A stretch of 64,000 nucleotides of DNA from NCBI RefSeq assembly GCF_003473485.1, contig NC_053045.1, forward strand, positions 52,680,494 to 52,744,493, read 5' to 3'. This stretch comes from Medicago truncatula (lineage: Eukaryota > Streptophyta > Magnoliopsida > Fabales > Fabaceae). This document shows positions 33,901-44,200 of this stretch, in pieces (the stretch's first letter is position 1; the number at the start of each line of letters is the position of its first letter). Under the pieces are notes generated by a model. It did no database searches. It was given only the letters and a program-made list of their open reading frames with translations, and had not been told where the DNA came from. A program made the translations under genes and the position numbers.

Positions 33901-34787
33901 ACTTTAATATTAAAGACCACATGAAATCTAAAATCTCAATTTTTGTTTATAAAGTGATTATAGGCTGTAATATATAATGACAATCAAAGTATTTAAATTG
34001 ATTAGCTATTTTTATTATTCTAAGTTATGGTTTTGTAAATTTGTTTGTACCAGAACCTAAATATGGTAAATCTAAGGAAACTTTCAAAGAATATAAAGTT
34101 GTTATGGGATTAAATTTCATTAACTATTTATCTAATGCCATCCTCTTGGTCAATTATATATTTTCACTGTTTTAATTAAATCTTCACTTGTCGTCCATCA
34201 TATGTTTCCGTATCTGAAAAACAATGAGAGATCTATTGTACTTATTCGCTTATGATGTCTCGCTCAATTAATCGATACAATATCATTAAGTTCATAAACT
34301 TAGAGAACTTTAAAAAATGAAAGGATTTTATGTTGTATTTTGTCTAAATTAAATTTAGAAAATTTCAAATATCACCTAAAAACTAACAACTTGAATTCCT
34401 AAAAAAAAAACTAAGAACTTGAAATTGTTTCATTACTGTATACAATGTGAAGGCATACATCTCAACAAAGAAAAATAAAAGTCAAAGGACAAAATCACAT
34501 ATCTTTACATGTATGTAGCATTCTGTTGTATTTGACAATTTCTATAAAATTTCTCAAACTGACATATAATATTCTCTTGTATATTAACGGTTAACTATCA
34601 ATTTGATAGTCTTTATTTTCCACAGAATCATCTTAGAACTGAAGTCCTCTCTAGTCTCTACTCTCTATGTATTATTTTCCAAATATGTTACAGACAATAG
34701 ACCTATACATCAAACCTCTGTTGCTGAAACACACAAAATACAACTAAACAAGATACAATGATATATGCTGGACTGGATATCATGACT
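33901..34787. other. Gene-free interval downstream of the Hsp70-like gene
   Basis: AT-rich DNA with no gene pattern. It includes a micro-insertion at 34381-34423 and the presumed 3'UTR of the Hsp70-like gene close to 34780. Confidence 0.5.
34381..34423 (+). repeat. Micro-insertion with 15-bp direct repeats
   Basis: AACTAACAACTTGAA (34381-34395) and AACTAAGAACTTGAA (34409-34423) match at 14 of 15 positions. They enclose only 13 bp, TTCCT plus eight A. Confidence 0.55.
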
Positions 34788-36437
34788 TTATTCTTCCAAA
34801 TCCAGAGTAACCAAATCCATTCTATCACCATGTTTTCTAATTAGTGACTCATCACAATAACCAATCCTTCCAGCATCATAATTTCGCACCTCTACTGAAA
34901 TAGGAGGCATCTCAAGAAAAGCAGTAACTCTCAACGCGCTCTTATCGTCTATGTCCATGGAAACAATGATTTTAGGAAAACCTTTTGGTGCTTTAGGTAT
35001 TTCAGTTAGTTTGAAATATCCTAAAAGTTGGTTTTCTTCAACCTTCTGTCCCTCACCTTCGTAAACAACGATCAATGCCGCAGTTTGATTATCATGAATA
35101 GTTGTCAAAAGTATATCCGAATTCATGGTTGGCACTGGTGTGTTCCTTGGAATAATTGGTACAAATTTGTTTCCATCAGCTCGAATTCCGATGGCAAGAA
35201 GTGTGACTTGAGAAGTAAGCAAGTCCAAGTCACCAGAGGGGTCATTAACAGCTCCTGCCACTGTTGCACCACGAAGTACATCATCCAAAGGGTTCACACC
35301 TAACTTATAAGGTTTCTTTCCTTTGCATATTTTAGTAACAAGACTCTCTACCCTTGGTATATTACAACATCCACCTACAATTATCACATCGTTTATATTC
35401 TCAACTTCTATCTTTGCATCTTGTATGCATTGGATGATTAGCTTTTCACAATTTTCAAACACCTCTTTGTTTACTTCCTCAAACTCCTCCCGTGTTACAT
35501 CCCTACGATTGAGTGACGTTAAATAAACCTTAACACTTGCCTCGGACGAAAGCTTAGTAATCGCGTTGTGGACTATACTTCGAAGAGAAGCCATCCTTGT
35601 AATTTCTGTGTCCCTGTGAACATTTCTCTTGAATATATTTTCGTAATCGGGAAAGAGATGACACATCATATTTCCAAGCAAATCTTCTCCACCAATAGCA
35701 CTTCCTGCCAACGCTTTTATTTGGCGTTTTCCTTTTTCTGTTGCAATAATAGCAACATCACAATAACCCGCGTCCATATTGAAAATCAGAGCAATTTTCT
35801 TGCTTTCATTGTCCATATCCTCGTGAGAAGAAGCAGAAGCATGCAGTTGTTGATGTGCATAAAGCAAAGCCACTGCTGTTGGTTCAGGCATCAGTCTAAT
35901 AACTTTTAGACCGGCCATCTCACAAGCGATACGTATCCGGGTTTGCTGCAATCGACTGAACGAAACTGGAATAATAAACACTACATTTCTTATAGGTTGT
36001 TTCAGTTCAGTTTCAGCCATTTCTTTTAAATTCACCAGAAAGTTTCCAAGGAGTTCTACTGCAGTGGTTGATTTGCACACTTTGTTCACAAATGCAGCTA
36101 CAAAAGGACGAATCTTAATGTCCAAAGTGTGCATCAGAAATGGGAAATTGGCACTTTCGTTGAAAAGTGCGCTAATCAAGTCTTTCAGGTTGGAAACTGC
36201 ATCCTCATGCGCTTGGGAGAGTGAGACGTTACTACTACTAGCTCCATCAGTAAAGACATGATCGAAAGTTTCGAAATATCTCTTAATCATCTCATTTATA
36301 CTTTCTTTCCAAATCTCCACTCTGGAACCATTCCACACAGAAACACAGCATGGTGATCTGCCAATGTCAATTCCAAGTGTTATTTCAGGAAGAGGCGGCG
36401 ACGAATTTTCCTCCTCGATAGATGCAGGTTCTGTCAT
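34788..36437 (-). CDS. Atypical Hsp70 (HSP70-8 / Hsp70T-2 type)
   Basis: One coding exon, 549 residues. The start MTEPASIEEEN is chosen over an ATG 24 bp upstream because an intron acceptor (TGAATGCAG) ends one base before it, and a matching 5'UTR exon with donor AG|GTATGT ends at 36926. The protein has the Hsp70 actin-like ATPase fold: phosphate-1 loop LGIDIG (21-26, followed by RS instead of the canonical TT), VVFIIPVSFSRLQ, MPEPTAVALLYA, NMDAGYCDVAI and IIVGGCCNIPRVESLV. A shortened substrate-binding part follows (IPRNTPVPT, EGEGQKVEENQLLGYF). It lacks the C-terminal lid and EEVD. This matches the plant Hsp70-8 subgroup, truncated cytosolic Hsp70 relatives of unclear function. The missing Thr in the phosphate loop suggests weak or altered ATP turnover. 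Confidence 0.93.
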   Translation of the reverse strand: MTEPASIEEENSSPPLPEITLGIDIGRSPCCVSVWNGSRVEIWKESINEMIKRYFETFDHVFTDGASSSNVSLSQAHEDAVSNLKDLISALFNESANFPFLMHTLDIKIRPFVAAFVNKVCKSTTAVELLGNFLVNLKEMAETELKQPIRNVVFIIPVSFSRLQQTRIRIACEMAGLKVIRLMPEPTAVALLYAHQQLHASASSHEDMDNESKKIALIFNMDAGYCDVAIIATEKGKRQIKALAGSAIGGEDLLGNMMCHLFPDYENIFKRNVHRDTEITRMASLRSIVHNAITKLSSEASVKVYLTSLNRRDVTREEFEEVNKEVFENCEKLIIQCIQDAKIEVENINDVIIVGGCCNIPRVESLVTKICKGKKPYKLGVNPLDDVLRGATVAGAVNDPSGDLDLLTSQVTLLAIGIRADGNKFVPIIPRNTPVPTMNSDILLTTIHDNQTAALIVVYEGEGQKVEENQLLGYFKLTEIPKAPKGFPKIIVSMDIDDKSALRVTAFLEMPPISVEVRNYDAGRIGYCDESLIRKHGDRMDLVTLDLEE

Positions 36438-36925
36438 CCTGCATTCAAAGGATAATAACAAAAATGTTGAGAGTTTTCAACCAAACAATATAATGTAGAT
36501 AGCAGAACTAACACTTATAAATAACAGCTCCGCAATTATCATTACTTTGTTTGAAAAATTCATTTATGTAAGCTAACAAAAATTAAGCATTCCTCTATAT
36601 CCTAAAATAAAACAACCATTGTATAATAGAGGTAAGATTAAGAAAATATAGCACAATGAGGAAAAACTTGGTAAATCAAGTAGCATGTACTATGCCTTTT
36701 GAAATAAATTATGCAAACTGATTTACATTATATCTTTCAACATTGTTTACAGATGGTTAGAAATCTCTTTGTATAATTTGCATTTCATCATAGAAAATTC
36801 TTGATTTCCATACTCAATCAAGATTGTGTTTCTTGCATAGCAATTAAAAACAAGAACATTGATATATGACAGAAGAGAAAAAGAAGAATGCTAACAAGGA
36901 AGAGGTGAAGGTAAAGATGACATAC

Positions 36926-37000
36926 CTGATCACTGGATCAATGTCTGGTGCAGCACAATGTGGATTGAAGGTTTCTCTGAGTACAAGACTAGAAGGAACG
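36926..37000 (-). other. 5'UTR exon of the Hsp70-like gene
   Basis: On the minus strand the sequence reads .. ATTGATCCAGTGATCAG|GTATGTC with the donor at 36925-36924. Its acceptor TGCAG lies at 36440-36439, giving a 487-bp leader intron that ends one base before the ATG. The 5' end is approximate. A TATATTC motif near 37105 (minus strand) could be the core promoter. Confidence 0.65.
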
Positions 37001-38493
37001 TTTTAACTATTAAGCAAATGAAAAGGAAATGGAACAGAATAGCAGAAGACTAATAGAGAGTTCAAACTAATATCAATACAAATTACTCCATCTAGTCTTC
37101 TCTTGAATATAAAGGGAAAAAACATTAGTATATGGTGGTTTTAAAAATAAGAAATTTTTTATTCTTTTTTTCTGTCAAAAACAAAACTTAACCGAGTTAG
37201 AAATCATGTTTTTTTCTTTGTTTATTTAGAAACAGAAAAGCTCTTAAAAATTATTATGAAATTATGGGCTAATATTTGGAAAAATTGTCCCACTTCTTCA
37301 CGTTCCTACTATGGGCTCAACAAATGAAGTTAAAAACATATTAATTATTATGACTTTTTGAAAAGAAAACAAAAATATTTTGACAAAATATTAATTGCTT
37401 TTTTACAAAACAAAATTATTCATTTTCATCACTACAAAACTTGATGAAGTTAAAAACAAAGGAAGGAGATTTATATGTTAAGCGTAAATATAGAGAATGA
37501 ATTGTTTAATTGCATATGAATGCAAGTGTATGAGCTGCATACATCAGTTCATGACTAATTTATGTTAATACTAACTAACTAACCAACCATATGCTCTATT
37601 ATAAGAGTTAGAAATATTTGAATGCAACAGGTGACCTTGCTAATTAGCTATTGTCTATCAATAGTAGAAAGTCATTCAAACTGGCCCCATGTCCAAATCT
37701 TAACAGACTCTATGGCAAAGGTGTGCGTTAAGGGGCTACACCGTCAGTACACCCAAGCAAATTCGTCCAACTCATCTTCACTGTGTGATCAAGATCGTAT
37801 GATGATATGCGAACCACGCCAAAAATCCCTCAACAGCCTGGTGTCCAAATGCTTCCAAGGCTCGTCTATAAGTGGACAATTGTACTAGGAGAAAGGGACA
37901 CACTCAGTATTCCGAAAAACCTCCCGTTCACCAAATTTAATAACTGACTTGAGCGTTAGAGTTTTTGCAAGTACAACCGCCATCAGTGAGCGTAATCACC
38001 GTCCTCTGCCGTGGTTCATCAACTCCGCAAAAAAGTGTTTTATGTTATTGGTTACATTATCAAATGTGTTTTAAACTTTCAATAATTTCCCCTAATTTAT
38101 TTTAATAAATTTAGCGTTAAACTTATATCGTATTGACTTGCATTATATTTTAAAAACCCAAACCAATGTTACTTGAATGGCAAGTTTTGAGTTTGCCAAA
38201 ATCCAATGCTTACAAGAAACACTTCGTGAGATCCCTTGTAAGTTACAAACAAGATTTGTGGTATCTCACAATTAGAAAAGCAAACAAAAGAGCACAGAAG
38301 AACAGTGAACTATAAGATGTCCTCTTAATATTTTTCATTGTATTGATAAATGCACAAGTATAACTGCTAGATTTATAGAATATACACACAACTAGTTGTA
38401 GAAACCATGATGAATGTAGCTTATAATTGCACAATCAATCACAGTTTTGCTCAAATTACAAAGTTTAGGTAACTTAAGTATTAAGTTTGAGAA
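37001..38493. other. Gene-free interval
   Basis: The part 37640-38035 is richer in G and C than its surroundings. It contains 'taataactgacttgagcgt' and 'ttttgcaagtacaaccgcc', phrases I associate with LTRs of Ty3-type retrotransposons in legumes. No protein remnant or paired LTR is visible. The remainder is AT-rich with no recognised feature. The last 200 bp are likely the 3'UTR of the cysteine protease. Confidence 0.4.
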
Positions 38494-39631
38494 TTAAGCA
38501 GTAGGGTAAGATGCTTGCATTGCAATGCCACAGAGTCCTTCAGCGGCATCCACTCCCCTTTGCATCCTAATGTATCCTTCTTCGCCCCAATCAGTTCCCC
38601 ATGAGTTCTTAACCAACCAATACTTGGTTCCATCATTACCGACACCATAACCCACAGCGGTGACACCATGATCCAACTCGGTTCCACATGAACCACTAAA
38701 GACACCGCTTTTGTAAAATTGAAAGTCAGATCCACTAGCATCAATGGCAACAGAAATAGGTTGATTTGCGACAGCTTTTTGCAATGCCTGCTCATTGTTG
38801 GCAGGGACATCTTCATACCCGGTAATGGTAGCTGCATGAATGGACGCTTTGTTTGCATTGCATGTTCCGTCAACACCTTGATAAGGGTATGCGGCTTCAG
38901 TACTAAGTCCGTGATTTTGAATGATGAATTTGAAAGCATCGTCCATAAGACCACCCTCACAACCTTGGTCCACACCTTTTGTGTCACAATCAACAAGTTC
39001 TTGTTCCGATAAAGAGACCAACTTTCCAGTACTCAACTTAGTAATTCCTTCGGTTGCTGCAACAGCTGAAAATGCCCAACAACATCCTACGAAAAACGTA
39101 AATTAAAAATTAATTATAGTTAAATGGCAATTAAATTTTTTATCACATATAGAATTGAGTACATCACTTATTAGATTGATACTTACCACATTGACCTTGG
39201 TTCTTCACAGGTGTCACTGCTCCTTTCTTCCTCCAATCCACTGTGGACGGGATTGCACTTACATTTTCATACTTAAAAGTAGTTGTTTTCGCGATTGAGG
39301 AGCACATATGACCCTTGAATTTGTTTCTAGATGCTATGAACTCTTCATTGGTGAGGTCTGCAAATTGATTAATGCCTAACTTGTATAGCTTGTTATTGGC
39401 ATCATTGTTGAAAACTTCAATGTAATTCACATTTGCTGTGAATATCTTGTGACGTTCCTCCCTTTCTTGTGGATCCTTATAGACTTTGCTATATTGACTC
39501 ATCCATTGCTCGTGCCTCTCATACATGGAGTCAACTTGGAGAGAGCGAGAAGTTACTTGAATAGCACACAATCCCAAGCAGAAAATGAATGTCAATGCAA
39601 TACTATAGTATAACTGATTTTTGGAAGCCAT
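38494..39631 (-). CDS. Papain-like cysteine protease, SAG39 type
   Basis: Two exons, 39631-39187 and 39086-38494, joined in phase across a GT..AG intron that splits the Gly codon just before the active site. Total 1038 nt, 345 residues. Residues 1-28 are a signal peptide ([19 protein letters not shown]). The I29 inhibitor propeptide (about 37-95) has an ERFNIN-like stretch and [13 protein letters not shown]. The mature enzyme begins about residue 127 ([20 protein letters not shown]). Active-site residues are Gln145, Cys151, His288 ([11 protein letters not shown]) and Asn309 (KNSWG). There is no KDEL tail and no granulin domain, so it is the SAG39/vignain-like group without ER retention. It is probably vacuolar or secreted and senescence-, wounding- or nodule-associated. 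An extra Cys (150) sits next to the catalytic one, as in many members of this group. Confidence 0.95.
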
Positions 39632-39732
39632 TGTAGGTAATGAACTGTGACAAACAACTGCTTTTTAAGTTGATTAGTGAACAGTTAAATGCGAGAAAGA
39701 TGTGTTGTGTTTGTACTCAAGAGTTTATGTGG

Positions 39733-39741
39733 TATTTATAG
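39733..39741 (-). promoter_or_regulatory. TATA box of the cysteine protease gene
   Basis: On the minus strand CTATAAATA lies about 100 bp upstream of the ATG at 39631, a normal plant core-promoter position. Confidence 0.65.
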
Positions 39742-40125
39742 AAGATAATTTAATGATGAATTGGATATTAACATTCGTGTTGTTTTCAATTTGAAGCTTA
39801 AAACAAATTTATCTTCTATAACAAGCTACGTGCCCGAGAGAATTTTCTGAACGAGACTCTTGTGTGATTAGCTAGGTGCTATGGACAAATTTTCTGTCAA
39901 GAGAGCTCACATGAAACGTTTTTGGATTATACCAAGTGAAGGTTTGACAATATAATTAACTTTATGTCCTTGCCGTATGATCAAATGGAATTTATCCAAA
40001 TCCAATTTTACATACTCCCTCTTCATTTTTCCTATATTTTATATATAGTTGACATATTTTTAAGCCTATAAAAAATACCGAGACTCATTTGATGTCACAC
40101 TTTTGTATTTATACTATTAAAACAA

Positions 40126-40204
40126 CGTCCTCGTGAGCTTAGCTCAGTTAGTATGCATAAAATATGCAAGATACGGGGTTCAAACCCTGACCACCACCAA
40201 AAAA
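40126..40204 (+). mobile_element. Short tRNA-derived retroposon (copy 2)
   Basis: A 79-bp insert is flanked by the perfect 15-bp duplication ATACTATTAAAACAA (40111-40125 and 40205-40219). The body has cctcgtgagcttagctcagt (tRNA D-arm/A-box), ggggttcaaaccctgaccac (T-arm/B-box) and ends caccaccaaaaaa. It is nearly the same as 31999-32085, so both derive from one active family. At 79-87 bp it is barely longer than a tRNA, unusually short for a SINE. Confidence 0.9.
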
Positions 40205-40435
40205 ATACTATTAAAACAATAGTACCGGAGAGAATAAAAATTGTAAATGATCCTAACTCACTCCCTTTGTACTTAATTATATAAACATCCATCACGACAT
40301 ATTTCACTTTTTTTACGAAGAAATAAGAGTGTAATTGATGTGTACATTTTGTATGTAACTATGAAATTTATCTATGTATAGATGTATTCAATATTAACTT
40401 TTTATTTTATAAATCAAACTAAGAGTCTTAATTAG

Positions 40436-40480
40436 GATTATGTTTGAAAGAAAGAAAGAAAAAAAAGATTATGTTTGAAA
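40436..40480 (+). repeat. Micro-insertion with 14-bp direct repeats
   Basis: GATTATGTTTGAAA occurs at 40436-40449 and 40467-40480, identical. The 17 bp between are purine only (gaaagaaag, then A run). Confidence 0.6.
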
Positions 40481-41260
40481 AGAGTCTTATATTTAAAAAC
40501 AAATTATGTTTTTAACAGTACTTTTTATTATGAACGGTTTCTTGTCCAGAAGGAAATTTTTTTATTCTAACACCGGCTACAGTAGTAGTTCGTTATTGAC
40601 TTGCCTCTTGATAAGAAAATAAGAAACAGTTCAAAAGATAGAGAGAAAATGGTGGGTGGATGGCCGAGATTAATGCAGCACAAACAGGATGAGAAAAAGG
40701 GATGGGGAGATCCGAATCCCACATGAACACTTATTTTTTTCAAATATTTTCTTTTCCATTGTTTGCTTCTTTCTTTTTTTTTTTTTTGTGAAAATTGTTT
40801 TTCTTTAAACTACCCATTTTAGTCAAAAAAAAAAATGATGGCATGTCATCCTTTGACATTCTTGATTTTTTCATAATCAATTTGATAGCTACTTCAAATT
40901 GGGATCATACCAAGAAACACCAGTCCAATTTTCTGACTTATTTTAATGTTAATCTGTTTAGCATTGAAAAATTTCTTACTTTTAATACTTTAAAAAAAAA
41001 AAAAAATGCTTACTTTTATTTTATCATGATGGCTAGAGGCGTAAATGAAAGGATAACAAGTAATATAAAAGCTAATAAAAACTCAATCAACTTAAGTTTA
41101 TTCTAAAATATATAAATATAAGATTGTGAAGGGGAATATTACCTCATTTTCTACTACTAAACAAATACCGGATTCCCTAAAGTTTATTCTAAAAATCTAA
41201 AAATTCTCAGGGACATACTAGTCTCGCCGTCTAACTTCTTAATCTCTTACATAGGACTCT

Positions 41261-44200
41261 TCATGTTGAAGGAGGAATTTCCCAATCCTTTGATACCGGT
41301 CCATAATCATAAATTATCTCTCTATGGCAAGACCATACAAGTTTTATAGCCTCTGGTGTTCCAATCCCTGCACCTCTGGGGTCACCGGCTGGTCCAAACC
41401 TGCATAAACACAATAATATTTTTTCATAAATTGATGCATCAATACATATATTTTGGCTCCAAAGAACAAATAAAATCACTTGAAAGACATCTACTTACCA
41501 GTGATTTTGTGGAGCTCCAGTTGTCCTTGCTCTTAGACCAGCATAAGTAGTGCCATTTACTGATTTCCCAATCACTTCCTGCAAATTTATTTTTACCCAT
41601 AAATGATCATATGTCATATTGAGACCACCTATAAAGCCAGAAATATTTCAAAAAATAACCCCACCCATTGATTTTCGGATTTAAAGGATATGTAATGTGG
41701 GTGTAAAACCAACTTTGTACTGACATTTAATAAACTAATTTGCACCGACATCCCATTAAACTCTTTCTTTTTATTGTTCAAGGAACAAGTAGCATGTCCA
41801 TTAGTCATCGCAACTTAAGAGAAGCCATACGTACATTAATAATATCAAGTCTAATATCCTAAAAGCTGTAACTTTTTTTTTGGAGTGAAATATGATAACA
41901 CCAAAGTATAATTAACATTTTAAAGGTCAAAATGTGCAAGAAAATATGATATAATAGGAATCCTGCTAACAACGGGATATATCAGATACCCAACTAAATT
42001 TGAGTCATAAAAATCTTACTTGTAAAAATAAAGGATCATTTGAAACTACGGCAGCAGTTAAGTGTGCATGCATTTTTTCCAAAACCTCCAACACAATTGG
42101 TAGTTGACTGCCTTTGTAGTCAGTAATAACCTGGAAATAAAAATAAAATTATTTATCTTATAAAAAAACAAATTGAAATTATATTTTGAAAAGAAAGGCA
42201 TCAGAATAACTTTATTTTCATGTTCCAAGTCTCCCTTTCCACACCTGAAAAGGTCCAAATATTTCTTTTGTCACAAGCTCGTAATTCTTATCCTTCACGA
42301 TTTCTTCAATGGGAACATAAACGGCAGTTGGTTTAATAGCACCGTAAACGTGTGGAATTGAATGGTCCTCCAAAGGCTGACCGCCAAAGAGTAGCTTTGC
42401 TCCTGGTATCTCAAGTAAATTTTTTGTGTGCTCTAGCAATGATTCAGTTGTAAACTGCAACATATGAATAAACAAAAATAAGAATTTCAAATGAAGTGTA
42501 GTAGAACAGAAATAAAGCAGATAATTGTTCTTCCAAGTGCACTAAAGGAAGAAATGATTTGTCAAAAACTAATATCGTTTTGGATGTACGGGTTCATGGT
42601 CCACCAACAAAGTCGAACACGAGAGCATGGATATAACGTCCATATTAGCAATAGAAGGGAATATCATCTAAACTAATTTATCAACTTATCACAATTACAC
42701 TAGAATCCATTCATATAATTAAAATACAAACGATATTAGTTGTCTTGGCTTTCAGTACCTTGAAGATAAGACTTCAATAAATTTCAAGGGAGTATTGACA
42801 CAGTTTTAAATGATAAATCCTATATTAATACTTACAGTGAGGACTGGGCCAATTGTCAAGTCTGATAGCTTTCTTCTCTCAGCAAGTTCTTTCAACTTAG
42901 ATATCAAGGAAGTCTTAGACCAGTTCTGAAAAAGGGAAATTAAAACCCTGGATTTAGTAAAGACACGAAACATAAGGCATAACATAGTTACAAGTTTACC
43001 CTAGTTCATGAGGACATTCAACCATGATTAAAGAACGAACAAATAATCAAGGTGACCAACCTCATGCATAAATAGCAATGATTGTGCCGAGCACTTCTGA
43101 CCGCTGCATGCATATGCATCCTGGTCACATACCCATGCAGTGTAATCTTCCTGCAATCAATAAAGAATAGAGAAAATATTATATAACTGAAAACCAAGTC
43201 AGTGTCATTCTGGAATCCACAAAATATTGTAAGAAACCTGATGGACATCAGGGCCCAATATTTTCCAGTCAAATCCGGCATCTTCCAATTTAACACGGCC
43301 CTTCAAATCAACAGCCAACTTCTCTGCCACTCTTGAACTACCAGTGAAAAGGGTCATTCTTGGATTTGCCTGTAAATATAATATTACTTCATGATCCAAC
43401 ATCATTATCATATTATAAAAGGGACATGTAGCCACGTTCAGATAAAGGTATATGATAATTACAAAATAAAGGAGCTCAAAAGACAATCAAGACCCAATAA
43501 AATTACAGGCTGAGGTCAATATGAGTTGAAAATTGAGATCATTATGCAATATAATCATGAAGTAAATTGGTAATCTTTCAAGAAAAATATCTGCTCTCTA
43601 GAACCAACATTTGAATGAGAACAAAAGGTATCAAACAGCCAACCTCTAGTAGCAGCTTGTTCATTGTCTTTCCATCACAATTTATGAAGTCTACATCTTC
43701 TACGGGTAAGCCACATGAATGAAGAAGGCGTAGCATTTGCTCCATAACAATGCTCACCTACAACAATTTGAGTCAATGGTTCAAAATTAAACTGCAGAAA
43801 GATTCTAATTTTAAAAGCAAATAATATTATTGTTTCCAAAATTCAACAGAAGCAGAGCAAAATGAGGATGCCTAATAGCAATAGACACAACGGATTCTTT
43901 CAAAAAAAAAAAAAAATTACACAATGGACTCTAAAGCTGCGTGAAAACATCTACTTGTATTCTTGCATGGCAGGAAAAATGCATAATCTGCCCTCATCCC
44001 AAAGAAGATGAACAATTCCATCAAAATTATTTTCACCACAATAATAGTAATCAACATATTATGTAGTATAGAAGGTATCCGTCTTGTATCAATTATATAT
44101 TAGATGTAATTGCGTAAAATTCCTTAAATCAGAGCCAGAAGTTACCTTGCTGTCGACTTTAAGGACTGGCTTGTTGCCCATATAAAGAGCACCCATTAAT

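Larger units (their letters stand above)
39742..41260. other. Intergenic interval between protease and P5CDH genes
   Basis: It holds the protease promoter, the tRNA-derived retroposon at 40126-40204, the micro-insertion at 40436-40480 and several A or T runs. A Stowaway-like end (tactccctcttc) at about 40014 suggests the retroposon landed within or next to an older MITE. No gene is supported. Confidence 0.5.
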
